NCBI GenBank assembly: GCA_038049695.1
Contig: CP142452.1
Location: 32,042,501-32,106,500 of the forward strand
Source: Cinnamomum chago
Lineage: Eukaryota; Streptophyta; Magnoliopsida; Laurales; Lauraceae
Length of the DNA stretch: 64,000 nucleotides
Direction of reading: 5' to 3'
Shown: positions 11,946 to 22,909 of the stretch, in pieces
How the letters are laid out: every line of letters begins with the position of its first letter
How positions within the stretch are numbered: the stretch's first letter is position 1
Notes under the pieces: model-generated
Database searches by the model: none
The model's input: only the letters and a program-made list of their open reading frames with translations
Told to the model about the DNA's origin: nothing
Program-made: the position numbers and the translations under genes

Positions 11946-14699
11946 AATAAATCACTATCTATTCAAGGCTCCAAAAGTTAATGGTTTTATACATGAAGGC
12001 TATTGCAATATTGCGATAAAAAAAAGGTGGCGGGTATTAGTTGGATTGGTGGGTGTAATTTTTTCTAGATTTGGTAGAATGGAAATAATACTGCATTCAG
12101 GCGCTCTTGGGGTTTATTTGGGTGTCGAGTTGTCTATTTTTTCTTTTTTCTTTTTTCTTTTTTCCCTTTTGTTGATTTACATTAGGAATTAGGATGTTTC
12201 TCTACATAAGGATGCTTGAAAGATTTAGATTTTTTTGGCTTTTGTCATTTAATTTTTTTGTGAGGTTACAAGCCCCATGGGTTATTTCTACTTCAATTAT
12301 CCAAATTAAATTGATTGATGTTTGAGTGTACTCTTTTTTTTTTTTTAAATTACTTTTCTTCATTTAGATAACAATTATGTTAATTCTTTGCAAGTGATGG
12401 TTGATGGTAGTCGGCATGGATCTGTTCCCCCCCTTTTTAATATCTACCTATTCAACATTTTATTGGACTGTATTATATTATTTGTTTTATATTTTTTAGA
12501 TTTCATGGCATCTTTGGCTGTTTTTACTGAGGACCTGCGGCCTAAGATTTCAGTGAGCTTCTATATGTTGTTGCTTTATTTATATATTTTTATTTCTAAT
12601 TCATTAGTACAAGGAGTGATATTTCAACTTAGGATGAGGGATGGATCCATGGTCCGTACTGTGAGGCTAAGGTGCCTTACGACTGATCTATGAGTGGTTT
12701 AACATTTTGCTGCATTTTTTCGCAACTATTACTGCGGAGTGTTTCTAGGACACCCCATTTTCACAAATTTGGACTTTTGGAAGACCACCTGCTGTTTTCC
12801 CATCGTCATATTACTGGACAGTAGTTTCTATTCATATCGTCTTTTCAGCCATGCTTATTTTCTGAAACTGCTGAATCTCCTTACTATTTTTTAGTAAAGG
12901 TTCTAATTATGGCCAAGCGTCTTTGGATGTGCAGTTCATAGGATAAGCATATTCAAGATCCAAATGTTATTTCACAAGTTGTAATTTTTTTTTTATTGAA
13001 ATCACTGGATAAGCATATTATGAATCTTTGACTTTTTTTTTTTATTGAAATCAATGAACTTAACCGTGATTAGAATTTATGTTTTAAAAATTGAATCTTG
13101 GCATGTAATTTTTGGTGTTTGTTAAGCAACGACCGTGAACTATTGATATTTTTTTTCAATGTGAATTCTTCTGATTAGTTGTTTAGAGGTTTTGTACAAT
13201 TAGGTTAATCGACAATTTGGATCTGCTTGATATAGAGCCACATGCATGATTAGAGACATGGGTGATTGTATTCTTTAGGAGAGATGATTTAGCCCTTGCT
13301 TTGCATTCCATGTTCTCAATTTTCACTACTTCTGAACGGAAATATGTGCAAATGCTATCAGAGGGTACCTTGAAAAGTATGTTTTGGATGAATCACGATT
13401 CCTTTTGTTTATTACAGTATTTTTATCCGAATCAAGTGCAATTGATGTTAATTTGGTCTTAATTATTGTAATTTTCTTAAAAGTGCATTGTAATTGGGTG
13501 GTATTAAGAAGCGAGGAAATGGAATCAGGTAATGATAATTTTTGAAGAAATAGCTCCTTTTTATGTTTAGCAGCATCTCATACAGCCAAAATGCATTAAT
13601 TAATTAGGAACCTATCTCTCTTTTTCGTTCTCATTTTTTCAAATTTTATAGGATAAAAAAAAAAAAACTTGGATTGTAAGTTGTGCATTTTTTTTCCTTC
13701 CTATTTTATTGAATTCTGTCTCATAACAGGGGACCAAGAAGATAAAAATATTGTAAGGGATGGATTGGAGTGAAGTATGGGGGATTTGGAAGTTCCTGGT
13801 TAGTTGGGTGTTCAAGGAGCATATCCATAATCCTAATATCTATCATTTAATTAAAAAAAAAAAAATAGATGCATGCCTCGTCAATAAACCCATCTCTCAA
13901 ATCGAAAGACTAATGCAACACAAGGTAACCTAGATCCGAAAGCATTTCCTCATCTGGATAAATTTATCTAAAAAGAAGTCCTTGGTTTTCGTTAGGACCC
14001 AATGGTATCTTAAATCAAATTAACATTGTTATTGGTCAACATTAAAAATGAGTAGCACCTAATTAACAATGAAAAAAGCTTCCAAGAAGGCTTCTAAATC
14101 AGTAGTAATTAAAGAACAGTGCACATTTTGTATAAACAAATCATAAGGGATTATTTTATTTATTCCTTAAAGAGAATCAACATTATATTTAATCACCATA
14201 AAAAAAATTACCAGACTGATTTTATTCGCTATTAATAATGACTCTTGACTAGGTCAAACATGGCTAGAGACAATCTTTTCGTAAGAGTGTTTTGTTTTTT
14301 TTTTTTTTTTTTTGAATGGTATCTTTTCATAAGAGTTAAATAGTTTAAGTGAAAGAAAGTTCTATAGCGTTTGGGGCTTAGGGTTTAAAAAAGGAAGAAT
14401 AGAATTATTCTCTATAGTGCAATATCGGTAATCAAACAAACATCTCTAATTAGCATAAAATAACACCAATATTAGCACTGACCTAACAAAGGAACTGCCT
14501 CTTCTCCCTTTCTGCCGAAGAAGATGATTTCAACTCTAAGCTTCTCAGTTTTCCCTCCTTTTTTGTACATATATTTTCTTTTTGTTTTGTTTTTGCATAT
14601 TTTTTTCTAACCATGGACAGGAAGCGGATTGGATCACACATTCAGGTACCTCTTCCACTTAACCCTTTGTTATTTTCTTTCCTCGCATGTTACATTTTC
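11946..14699. other. Intergenic, no gene supported
   Basis: AT-rich sequence with several poly-T tracts. Two plus-strand frames (12388–12693, 101 codons; 13262–13462, 66 codons) are hydrophobic in part but have no recognisable domain or splice context. I saw no transposon termini. Confidence 0.35.
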
Positions 14700-15028
14700 A
14701 TATGTACTGCATTGCATGCAAAACATCGAGGACAATTTTCATCTTAGGTTGTAGGGTGGGGACAAGCACACCTGTCCTGTGTTAGATAGAATTTTTACAC
14801 ATTTTTGCTTTCTAGAAAAAAAATTTGATTGCTTGGAAATTTTTTTTTTTTTGCCAACTTTCTTTTGATTTCAGAGAGAAAGAAAATTTTCACAATTATT
14901 TTTATGAACTGGAGATATTGAAAATCTTGGGAACTTTGAACAAGTAGGCGAAATTAGATTTGGTTTGCCATTTTGTTTGTGGAAAGGTTTTTCAAAAAAG
15001 TGTTGAATTTTGACCCCTTCACAAAAAA

Positions 15029-15198
15029 CACAGTCGTATATATTTTCAGAAGTTTTAAATGCGAAGCTATGATTTTACAGAAAACACAGTCGTGTATATT
15101 TTCAAAAGTTTTAAATGCGAAGCAATGACTTTTCACAAAAAACACAGTCGTATATGTTTTCAAATTGTTTAAATGCGAAGCTATGATTTGCTCTTTTT
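15029..15198. repeat. Short tandem repeat, ~57-bp period, three units
   Basis: Units start with CACAGTCGT at 15029, 15085 and 15143 and continue with a shared TTTTAAATGCGAAGC-like phrase. The same phrase is a component of the larger units downstream, so this looks like local amplification of part of that unit. Confidence 0.85.
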
Positions 15199-15239
15199 TT
15201 TTGATGATTTGATTGAAAATATGAAAGAAAACCAAAACT

Positions 15240-18200
15240 TATTTTTACTAGTTTCCTGGTTCATCTGGGTGGATTTTTCCAGAAACCAGTGAATCAATCC
15301 AGGCACATGAAAAGGGTTGCCTATTGTTGGGGACCGTGAACAAAGTTACGTAAGATTTAGGCATGCTCCCCAATATCTATGTAACCGAGTCTAGAAATGA
15401 AAATTTCTGGCCTTTTGAAAAACAGTAGTGCGAAAGCCGTCATGGTCGCCTTGAGTGGAAACTTGTTTTTTTGCTAAGTCTAGGTGGACCAGATTATTCG
15501 ATAGAGAATCGTATATATTTTTAAAAGTTTTAAATGCGAAGCTATTATTTGCTAGTTTTTTAGATGATTTGATTAAAAATATGAAGGAACACCAATACTT
15601 AGTTTTACTAGTTTCCTGATTCATCTGGGTGGATTTTTCCACATTCCAGCGAATCAATTCGGGCACATGAAAAGGGCTGCCTATTGTTGGGGACCGTGAA
15701 CGAAGTTACATAAGATTTAGGTATGCTCCCCAATATCTATGTAACCGAGTCTCCGGCCTTTTGAAAAACAGTAGTGTGAAAGCCGTCATGGTCGCCTTAC
15801 TTAGTTTTACTAGTTTCCTGATTCATCTGGGTGGATTTTTCCACATACCAGTGAATCAATTCGGGCACATGAAAATGGCTGCCTATTGTTGGGGACCGTG
15901 AACGAAGTTACATAAGATTTGGGTATGCTCCCCAATATCTATGTAACCGAGTCTCCGGCCTTTTGAAAAACAGTAGTGCGAAAGCCGTCATGGTTGCCTT
16001 GAGTGGAAACTTTTTTTTTTTTGCTAAGTCTAGGTGGACCAGATTATTCGATAGAGAATCGTATATATTTTCAAAAGTTTTAAATGCGAAGCTATTATTT
16101 GCTAAATTTTTGGACGATTTGATTAAAAATATGAAGGAACACCAATACTTAGTTTTACTAGTTTCTTGATTCATCTGGGTGTATTTTTCCACATACCAGT
16201 GAATCAATTCGGACACATGAAAAGGGCTGCCTATTGTTGGGGGCCGTGAACGAAGTTACATAAGATTTGGGTATGCTCCCCAATATCTATGTAACCGAGT
16301 CTCCGGCCTTTTGAAAAACAGTAGTGCGAAAGCCGTCATGGTCGCCTTAGTTTTACTAGTTTCCTGACTCATCTGGGTGGATTTTTCCACATACCAGTGA
16401 ATCAATTCGGGCACATGAAAAGGGCTGCCTATTGTTGGGGACCGTGAACGAAGTTACATAAGATTTGGGTATGCTCCCCAATATCTATGTAACCGAGTCT
16501 CCGGCCTTTTGAAAAACAGTAGTGCGAAAGCCGTCATGGTTGCCTTGAGTGGAAACTTTTTTTTTTTTGCTAAGTCTAGGTGGACCAGATTATTCGATAG
16601 AGAATCGTATATATTTTCAAAAGTTTTAAATGCGAAGCTATTATTTGCTAAATTTTTGGACGATTTGATTAAAAATATGAAGGAACACCAATACTTAGTT
16701 TTACTAGTTTCTTGATTCATCTGGGTGTATTTTTCCACATACCAGTGAATCAATTCGGACACATGAAAAGGGCTGCCTATTGTTGGGGGCCGTGAACGAA
16801 GTTACATAAGATTTGGGTATGCTCCCCAATATCTATGTAACCGAGTCTCCGGCCTTTTGAAAAACAGTAGTGCGAAAGCCGTCATGGTCGCCTTAGTTTT
16901 ACTAGTTTCCTGACTCATCTGGGTGGATTTTTCCACATACCAGTGAATCAATTCGGGCACATGAAAAGGGCTGCCTATTGTTGGGGACCGTGAACGAAGT
17001 TACATAAGATTTGGGTATGCTCCCCAATATCTATGTAACCGAGTCTCCGGCCTTTTGAAAAACAGTAGTGCGAAAGCCGTCATGGTTGCCTTGAGTGGAA
17101 ACTTTTTTTTTTTGCTAAGTCTAGGTGGACCAGATTATTCGATAGAGAATTGTATATATTTTCAAAAGTTTTAAATGCGAAGCTATTATTTGCTAAATTT
17201 TTGGACGATTTGATTAAAAATATGAAGGAACACCAATACTTAGTTTTACTAGTTTCTTGATTCATCTGGGTGTATTTTTCCACATACCAGTGAATCAATT
17301 CGGACACATGAAAAGGGCTGCCTATTGTTGGGGACCGTGAACGAAGTTACATAAGATTTGGGTATGCTCCCCAATATCTATGTAACCGAGTCTCCGGCCT
17401 TTTGAAAAACAGTAGTGCGAAAGCCGTCATGGTCGCCTTAGTTTTACTAGTTTCCTGACTCATCTGGGTGGATTTTTCCACATACCAGTGAATCAATTCG
17501 GGCACATGAAAATGGCTGCCTATTGTTGGGGACCGTGAACGAAGTTACATAAGATTTGGGTATGCTCCCCAATATCTATGTAACCGAGTCTCCGGCCTTT
17601 TGAAAAACAGTAGTGCGAAAGCCGTCATGGTCGCCTTGGTTACTAGTTTCCTGACTCATCTGGGTGGATTTTTCCACATATCAGTGAATCAATTCGGGCA
17701 CATGAAAAGGGCTGCCTATTGTTGGGGACCGTGAACGAAGTTACATAAGATTTGGGTATGCTCCCCAATATCTATGTAACTGAGTCTCCGGCCTTTTGAA
17801 AAACAGTAGTGCGAAAGCCATCATGGTCGCCTTGAGTGGAGTCCTTTTTTTTTTTTCTGCTAAGTCTAGGTGGACCAGATTATTCGATAGAGAATCGTAT
17901 ATATTTTCAAAAGTTTTAAATGCGAAGCTATTATTTGCTAATTTTTTGGTCGATTTGATTAAAAATATGAAGGAACACCAATACTTAGTTTTACTAGTTT
18001 CCTGATTCAGCTGGGTGGATTTTTCCACATACCAGTGAATCAATTCGGGCACATGAAAAGGGCTGCCTATTGTTGGGGACCGTGAACGAAGTTACATAAG
18101 ATTTGGGTATGCCCCCCAATATCTATGTAACCGAGTCTAGAAATGAAAATTTCCGGCTTTTTGAAAAACAGTAGTGCGAAAGCCGTCGTGGTTGCCTTGA

Positions 18201-18560
18201 GTGGATACCTGCTTTTTTGCTAAGTCTCTAGGTGGACCAAATTATTTGATAGAGAATTGTATATATTTTCAAAAGTTTTAAATGCGAAGCTATTATTTGG
18301 GTGAATTTTTCCATAGACCAATGAATCAAATCAGGCACATGAAAATGGCTGCCTGTTGTTGGGGACCGTGAACAAAGTTACGTAAGATTTTGGTATGCTC
18401 TCCGATATCTATGTAACTGAGTCTAGAAATGAAAATTTCCGGCCTTTTGAAAAACAGTAGTGTGAAAGCCGTCATGGTCGCCTTGAGTGGAAACCTTCTT
18501 TTTTGCTAAGTCTCTAGGTGGACCAGATTATTTGATAGAGAGTCGTTTCCTCGAGAGTTT
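15240..18560. repeat. Tandem array with alternating ~348-bp and ~198-bp units (546-bp higher-order period)
   Basis: The landmark CCTTTTGAAAAACAGTAGT (with small variants) occurs at 15411, 15757, 15959, 16307, 16505, 16853, 17051, 17398, 17596, 17792, 18157 and 18443. Spacings are 346, 202, 348, 198, 348, 198, 347, 198, 196, 365 and 286. The short unit is the long unit minus an internal segment of about 150 bp that contains the T-tract and the ATTTGATTAAAAATATGAAG region. The segments near 15959–16504 and 16505–17050 are virtually identical. Minus-strand frames of about 100 codons repeat with the long unit and are a by-product of the repetition. Confidence 0.95.
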
Positions 18561-19006
18561 TAGCGGAGCATTTAAAACTTAGTTTTTTATGTATGCGTAC
18601 TTTTTTCACCCTACACTATCATATTTGGCATGATTTTTGAAAATTTCTTTCCAAAGATGGGATTGGCGAATCGGGTTTCAAAATTGCCTAGATTCGATTT
18701 TGCTAAAGATTTGAATATATCTTATGATTATAAATTTTCTTTCGAAAAACTTCTTTCATTATTTTTGGTTTTAGGCGCTATGAATTTTGTGGGCGCATAT
18801 TGACTACAAACACTCACGATGCACAACTCGTCCACTAGGGGTGACCTAAAGGATTTAAGGGCTTGCTGCCTGCGCTAAATGCAGTCGAAAGTGCCAGTGA
18901 ATGTGGCCATTTTTTTTCCTTTTTTGTTTCTGCATTTACTTTTCTTTGATTATGTCAGAATCCTACCCTAGTTTGCATTTCTTTCTCGGGACTAGCAAAA
19001 TGCTAG

Positions 19007-19015
19007 TTGGGGGTG
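19007..19015 (+). promoter_or_regulatory. Polypurine tract of LTR retrotransposon
   Basis: TTGGGGGTG lies directly before a TG dinucleotide that opens an AT-rich LTR-like sequence. This is the position where plus-strand DNA synthesis is primed in LTR retrotransposons. Confidence 0.5.
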
Positions 19016-19446
19016 TGATAATTTCTTAAAAATGCACATTTTCATCATTAATTTTTAGTAATTAAGGACTTATTCATCAAATCATGCTTGATTTTATTGG
19101 AAATTCATTATTTCATGTTTTCATGCATCAAAGTTTGAATTCAAGTCAAAATTCTTTGAAAATCATATTTTTACATGAAATCATGAATCTTTCTATTTTT
19201 AGCACGGGAAGTCAGAAATTGAGCATTACTTTTGATTCACACATGAAATGATGAATTTTCTTTTCACACATTAATTCAAGCATTGGTTCTATTGAAAAAA
19301 CTTTATTGTTCAAGAGCTTTGTCTCATGCCATATTGACATTATTCCATTTAGGAGTAGGTGTGAAGTACTTATTTTTCTATAGTCTCAATCTAATAAATA
19401 TCTATTGAATTTATTTAATTAATTTTATTGTTCTTTTATGGGATGT
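19016..19446 (+). mobile_element. LTR-like sequence (5' part of a 3' LTR, probably truncated)
   Basis: Begins TGATAATTTCTT right after the polypurine tract and stays AT-rich without ORFs until the ROP-related exon at 19449. No partner LTR lies in the window, so the end and any target-site duplication cannot be placed. Confidence 0.4.
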
Positions 19447-19448
19447 AG

Positions 19449-19924
19449 GGTTATGTACCGACTGTTTTTGTCAATTTCAGTGCAAATGTGGTGGTGGATG
19501 GGAGCACTAATAATCTAGGATGGTTGGATAAAATAGGTACATTGTTTAACTATTCCATGCGTTCTATCAAATTTTCCCTTTATTAATTTTTTATTTTCTT
19601 TTGCTAGAAAAGTTTATTATGTGGGTCTTATTTTTCGGCTCTATGAAACTGATTAGGAGGATTGCAGCATATTTAAGACCTCTAAGCTATTGTGGTGCAG
19701 ATGTTTTTCTGTTGGCACTCTTTCTCATCGGCAAGGCTTGCTATGAAAATGTTGAAATGATGGTAAGCAATATCTGGTTCATTTTGAAATACTAGAGTCT
19801 TCTACTTGCTTTCTTGACAGTTTATCTTTCGCTCATTGGTGACACATTTTTCTCTTTTCAAGTGGTTACGTGAACTAAAACATTGTGCATGGTGTTCCCA
19901 TTGCCCTCATTGGGACAAAACTTG
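19449..19924 (+). pseudogene. ROP/RAC small GTPase pseudogene, exons 2–4 with introns
   Basis: Three exon-like segments match plant Rho-type GTPases in order. 19449–19536 encodes [20 protein letters not shown] and onward (the switch I/effector region), ending in phase 1 at a GT donor as in ROP genes. About 19655–19762 encodes LRPLSYCGADVFLLALFLIG and KACYENV. 19863–19924 encodes WLRELKH and then VPIALIGTKL, the region carrying the guanine-specificity TKxD motif. The last exon stops at the conserved split codon before GT. Exon 1 with the P-loop and the C-terminal exons are absent. The third exon has a 1-base insertion near 19671 and the fourth a 2-base deletion near 19885, so it is dead. Retained introns show DNA-level duplication, not retroposition. 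A second partial copy lies at 29966–30172. Confidence 0.8.
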
Positions 19925-20227
19925 GTTGGACTTTTTCTTGCCGAGTTCATTGTATCAACTCGTTATACTCTCTATTGTTATTGTTGTCATGAACTGAATA
20001 TGATTTTTTTTTTTTTTGAAAATGAACTAAATTCGTTATATCTTCAAATCTCCAAGATTATCATTCATAGGCTTTGCATCTTGTTTACAACATTTTGTTA
20101 AATTCATTTGGTTGCTCTGTTTCATCTTTTGCTAATTCCTAGTAGGATTTGTTTCCTTTTATGGTTTCGCCCTATTTTCATTATTTTGTGCTAAAATATG
20201 CTCTGGCTCTTATAAATACCACTAGTG

Positions 20228-20541
20228 TGTTGAGAAGTGGGCTCCACCTGAGGGGGAGTATTGTAAAGCATTTAGGTTGCCTATACTTTCGCCTCGAGGT
20301 TTTAATAGAATGGTTAGTAAAGGAAATTTAATATGGTATCAGAGCCAACCGGTCGCGAGTTCGAATCTCGGGAGGAACAATTCGGCACTAAAAGAAATGC
20401 ATGTTGCCAAAAGTGCACCAACCGGGTTCCACTGGAGTGGGAGTGTTGAGAAGTGGGCTCCACCCAATGGGAAGTATTGAAAAGTATTTATGCCGCATCT
20501 ACTAACTCCTTTAGGTTTTGATAGGAATGGTGGGCATGTGG
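20228..20541 (+). mobile_element. TRIM-type miniature LTR retrotransposon
   Basis: Terminal direct repeats begin TGTTGAGAAGTGGGCTCCAC at 20228 and 20444. The first is about 105 bp; the second ends near 20541, but its end is blurred by divergence. Directly inside the left repeat is a perfect tRNA-iMet primer site, TGGTATCAGAGCCA (20334–20347). Directly before the right repeat is a purine tract, GGAGTGGGAG (20434–20443). The interior is only about 110 bp and non-coding, which defines a TRIM: it would depend on another element's enzymes. A tRNA T-arm-like hairpin (GCGAGTTCGAATCTCGG) follows the primer site. Confidence 0.8.
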
Positions 20542-20642
20542 TGTGACGAAGAAAGGGTGGATTGGAAGAGAAAAATGCAAGGTGGATGGGATTATTCTTT
20601 TATTGGTTTTGTAAATTTTTTATCCAAGAAAAGAGAAGAGTA

Positions 20643-21293
20643 CAGATTTGATCATCAGGACAATGGATTCGATTCTATTTTAAGAATGGAATTAGGAATT
20701 ATACTAATTTTGAATAAATTTTATTATTGAATGTCACATCTTTATGGGTAGATTTTATGTCATGGTTTAATGTTCTGAGATAGGAAAGAAAACATAGAAA
20801 TAGGGAATTTGAGAAATAGAATTCACTTTGAGGGGAACTGCCCTCCTTTCTTCACACAGAAGTGAGGTTGAATAGAATAATACTAGCTGCTCTTTTTCTC
20901 ATTGCATTCAAATACATTTAAAGCATTACAGAAAACTACCTATTCCATCAATCTAATACATAAATGACATGTGCCCTTAACTTCCTAACCAGCTCAATAA
21001 TTGGACAATGATTTAGTGACTGACACAATAACTACAGTCAACCAGTAGCAATAACTGACCCATACTACAATGTAACTCCCCATACCAGCATGCATATTCA
21101 ACATGTGTGCACCAGAGAAGAGCGTATGCATAATTTTATTTCAAAATATCTCACTGATTTGGCTACACACTTGATATTTGAACTTTGGCTACCGAACTCT
21201 TTAGGAAATTCATTTGTATTTTTTCTGATTGTGTTATTCATTCCATTTTGTAAGACACTTATGAGGCACCAAGAAGAGCATTTCAGATACTTG
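20643..21293. repeat. Dispersed copy of the 6.2–7.5 kb repeat
   Basis: Starts at GATTTGATCATCAGGACAAT and aligns with 6266–6740, 6866–7345 and the sequence beyond to about 7520. It is about 93–95% alike and in the same orientation. It lacks the microsatellite part of the unit. It ends where a CACTA-like terminus begins at 21294. Confidence 0.85.
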
Positions 21294-21470
21294 CACAATG
21301 AGAAAAGTCACTTTTAGTGACACTTAAATAGTAGCTGTTTTAACTTTCCGCCGCTAAAAATTCTTATCAACGACGGATATTTTATTCCGTCACAATGTTG
21401 AAAAAATTTTAAAGTATCACTGGCGGATTATATTTTCCGCTGTTAAAAGGTCCACACTTTTTATGTCTCT
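21294..21470 (+). mobile_element. CACTA (En/Spm)-like transposon end with subterminal hairpins
   Basis: 21294–21306 reads CACAATGAGAAAA, matching the common plant CACTA terminus CACTACAAGAAAA at 10 of 13 positions. It is followed by nested inverted repeats typical of CACTA subterminal regions: GTCAC/GTGAC at about 21308–21322, GACGGA/TCCGTC at about 21373–21392, and GCGGA/TCCGC at about 21423–21440. I found no matching right end, and no transposase. It is probably a terminal fragment or a degraded non-autonomous element. The DnaJ fragment 260 bp inside could be captured cargo. Confidence 0.5.
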
Positions 21471-21734
21471 AAACTCTTGAAGCCCGAAGACCCTGACTCT
21501 GAGCGCATTTGAAGCTTGGAGGTAGATTTAGCAAAGGTTATCTCTTTTCCTCTTTTTCAACCTTCACTCTTCAAATTCACTTGATAGTCCCCCTCTCCCA
21601 CAAATCACATGGAATATGTTAAAGTGCATTGGTGTGTAATTGTGTGAATTTTTTTACAGTTTGACTTGGCTAATATTACAACTCTGTTAAATGCAGCTTT
21701 AAGATGGCAAATATGAAGCAAAATAGACATTTAC

Positions 21735-21859
21735 CTCAAATCCTGCAGTGTCATACAGTCTTCGTTTCTCTGCATCAGCTAAAGTGCTGTATGAATATGC
21801 AGCCTCTTTGAAAAAGTTCCGAAGCTTCAGGATTGTTGGAATTTTTGTCAGGGTGATAC
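21735..21859 (-). pseudogene. J-domain exon fragment of an ARG1-like DnaJ protein
   Basis: On the minus strand a 125-bp exon is bounded by an AACAG acceptor and a GAG|GTAAAT donor. It encodes YHPDKNSNNPEASELF, then, after a one-base slip, KEAAYSYSTLADAEKRRLYD and TAGFE. This is the second half of a J domain with the HPD motif that stimulates Hsp70 ATPase. The NPEASELFKE and YDTAGFE phrases match the plant ARG1/DNAJ15 group. An extra T in a T-run (about 21812–21816) shifts the frame, so it is not functional. Neither neighbouring exon is recognisable on the minus strand, which points to a captured exon rather than a decayed full gene. Confidence 0.75.
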
Positions 21860-22721
21860 CTGTTCATGATTTGTGAGAGAGATTATATTCATATTCAACA
21901 TGAATATACCGTTCATGTAAAGCAAAGAAAATCACAATTCACAAGCAGGAAAAAGGAAACAAACAGATCCAACCACAAACTCTGTTTGTACTTGGAGCTC
22001 AAAAGCCACCACATGCAATCAAATACCAGCTTCAGTGCTTCAGTGCAATCAAATACCACTTCTAAGGTTAAAAATTAATTTTATTTGGATGTAATTCCCT
22101 TTAAAGTTTATACTAATATTACTTATTTCATCCTAATAGGTTTTCGGTGCTCCTCCCGATATCCAGCGTGATGTTTGACGTAGGTGGTTCAGAAAAAGAG
22201 TCTTTGCCCCACTTTTATAGTATGTATATATTTCTGTTTCCTAACATATTCATTGGAAACCTCAGCCATAATAACTGCAATTTAGTAACCAAGACCCAAC
22301 CTCTACTAGTTAATAGACATAAGCAAGAAGAACCCTTCAATAAGGGACCATGGTTTTATATGAACAATGAATTCCAACCCTTAATTGCTGTAAGGCTAAT
22401 CTGGTACACGTCATGCGTCAGCAGCAGCTTTTAGCCCTAATGCCATTGCAGGTGGACTTTCTATTGATGCAAAATGCAATGAACTATAGATAGGAAAATC
22501 ATAGCCAAAATCTTGAATGGTTTAATGTCATGCATATTGGTTTTCATTTCGTGTGTACAGGTTATATATGGGTTTTGGATAAATGATATGAATGCGTTCT
22601 CAGCTTACCAAGCAATTGATTCACTAGTTCAAGGGTTAAATGTAGTTATTTTAAAGTGGGCTTTTTGTTTGCTTATTGAAATCTGAATCCTAGGAACTGT
22701 AGTGTTCAATCTAGAATTCAT
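21860..22721. other. Intergenic, no gene seen
   Basis: Mixed AT-rich sequence. The plus frame at 22147–22434 (95 codons) has no recognisable domain. If the DnaJ fragment was once a longer gene, its 5' exons would lie here on the minus strand, but none is recognisable. Confidence 0.35.
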
Positions 22722-22909
22722 TGCACTTACAAATGAACTGTAGTGCTGCTGCTTGTACCTTACCGCCCAACTGTTTCTTGTAAACATGGTTAGTTGTTGT
22801 GACTTGTGATGCCCATGCACTTACAAATGAACTGTAGTGCTGCTGCTTGTACCTTACCGCCCAACTGTTTCTTGTAAACATGGTTAGTTGTTGTGACTTG
22901 TGATGCCCA
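22722..22909. repeat. Perfect 94-bp tandem duplication
   Basis: 22722–22815 and 22816–22909 are identical base for base as read. This indicates a recent local duplication. Confidence 0.95.

Larger units (their letters stand above)
14700..19015 (+). mobile_element. 3' untranslated region of a Tat/Ogre-like Ty3/gypsy retrotransposon (partial)
   Basis: The region ends in a polypurine tract (TTGGGGGTG at 19007–19015) directly followed by TGATAA, a typical LTR start. It is preceded by the GACTAGCAAAATGCTAGTTG phrase common just before the 3' LTR of plant Tat/Athila-group elements. A similar GAGGACAATTTTCATCTTAG phrase occurs at about 14729. Between them lies a tandem array (15029–18560). Tandem repeats in the hypervariable 3' region are a known trait of Ogre/Tat elements. 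No gag, protease, RT or integrase sequence is in the window, so the element is truncated on the left. Confidence 0.55.

Noticed and set aside
12388..12693. 101-codon plus-strand frame
   Set aside because: Partly hydrophobic, no recognisable domain, no splice or promoter context; length is within chance for AT-rich DNA.
15391..18052. Repeated ~100-codon minus-strand frames, two of them identical
   Set aside because: They recur with the tandem unit, pass through a variable T-tract and are lost in the short units. Repetition explains them without selection for a protein.
20346..20372. tRNA gene
   Set aside because: Only a T-arm-like hairpin is present. There is no acceptor stem, D arm or anticodon arm, and it lies inside the TRIM.
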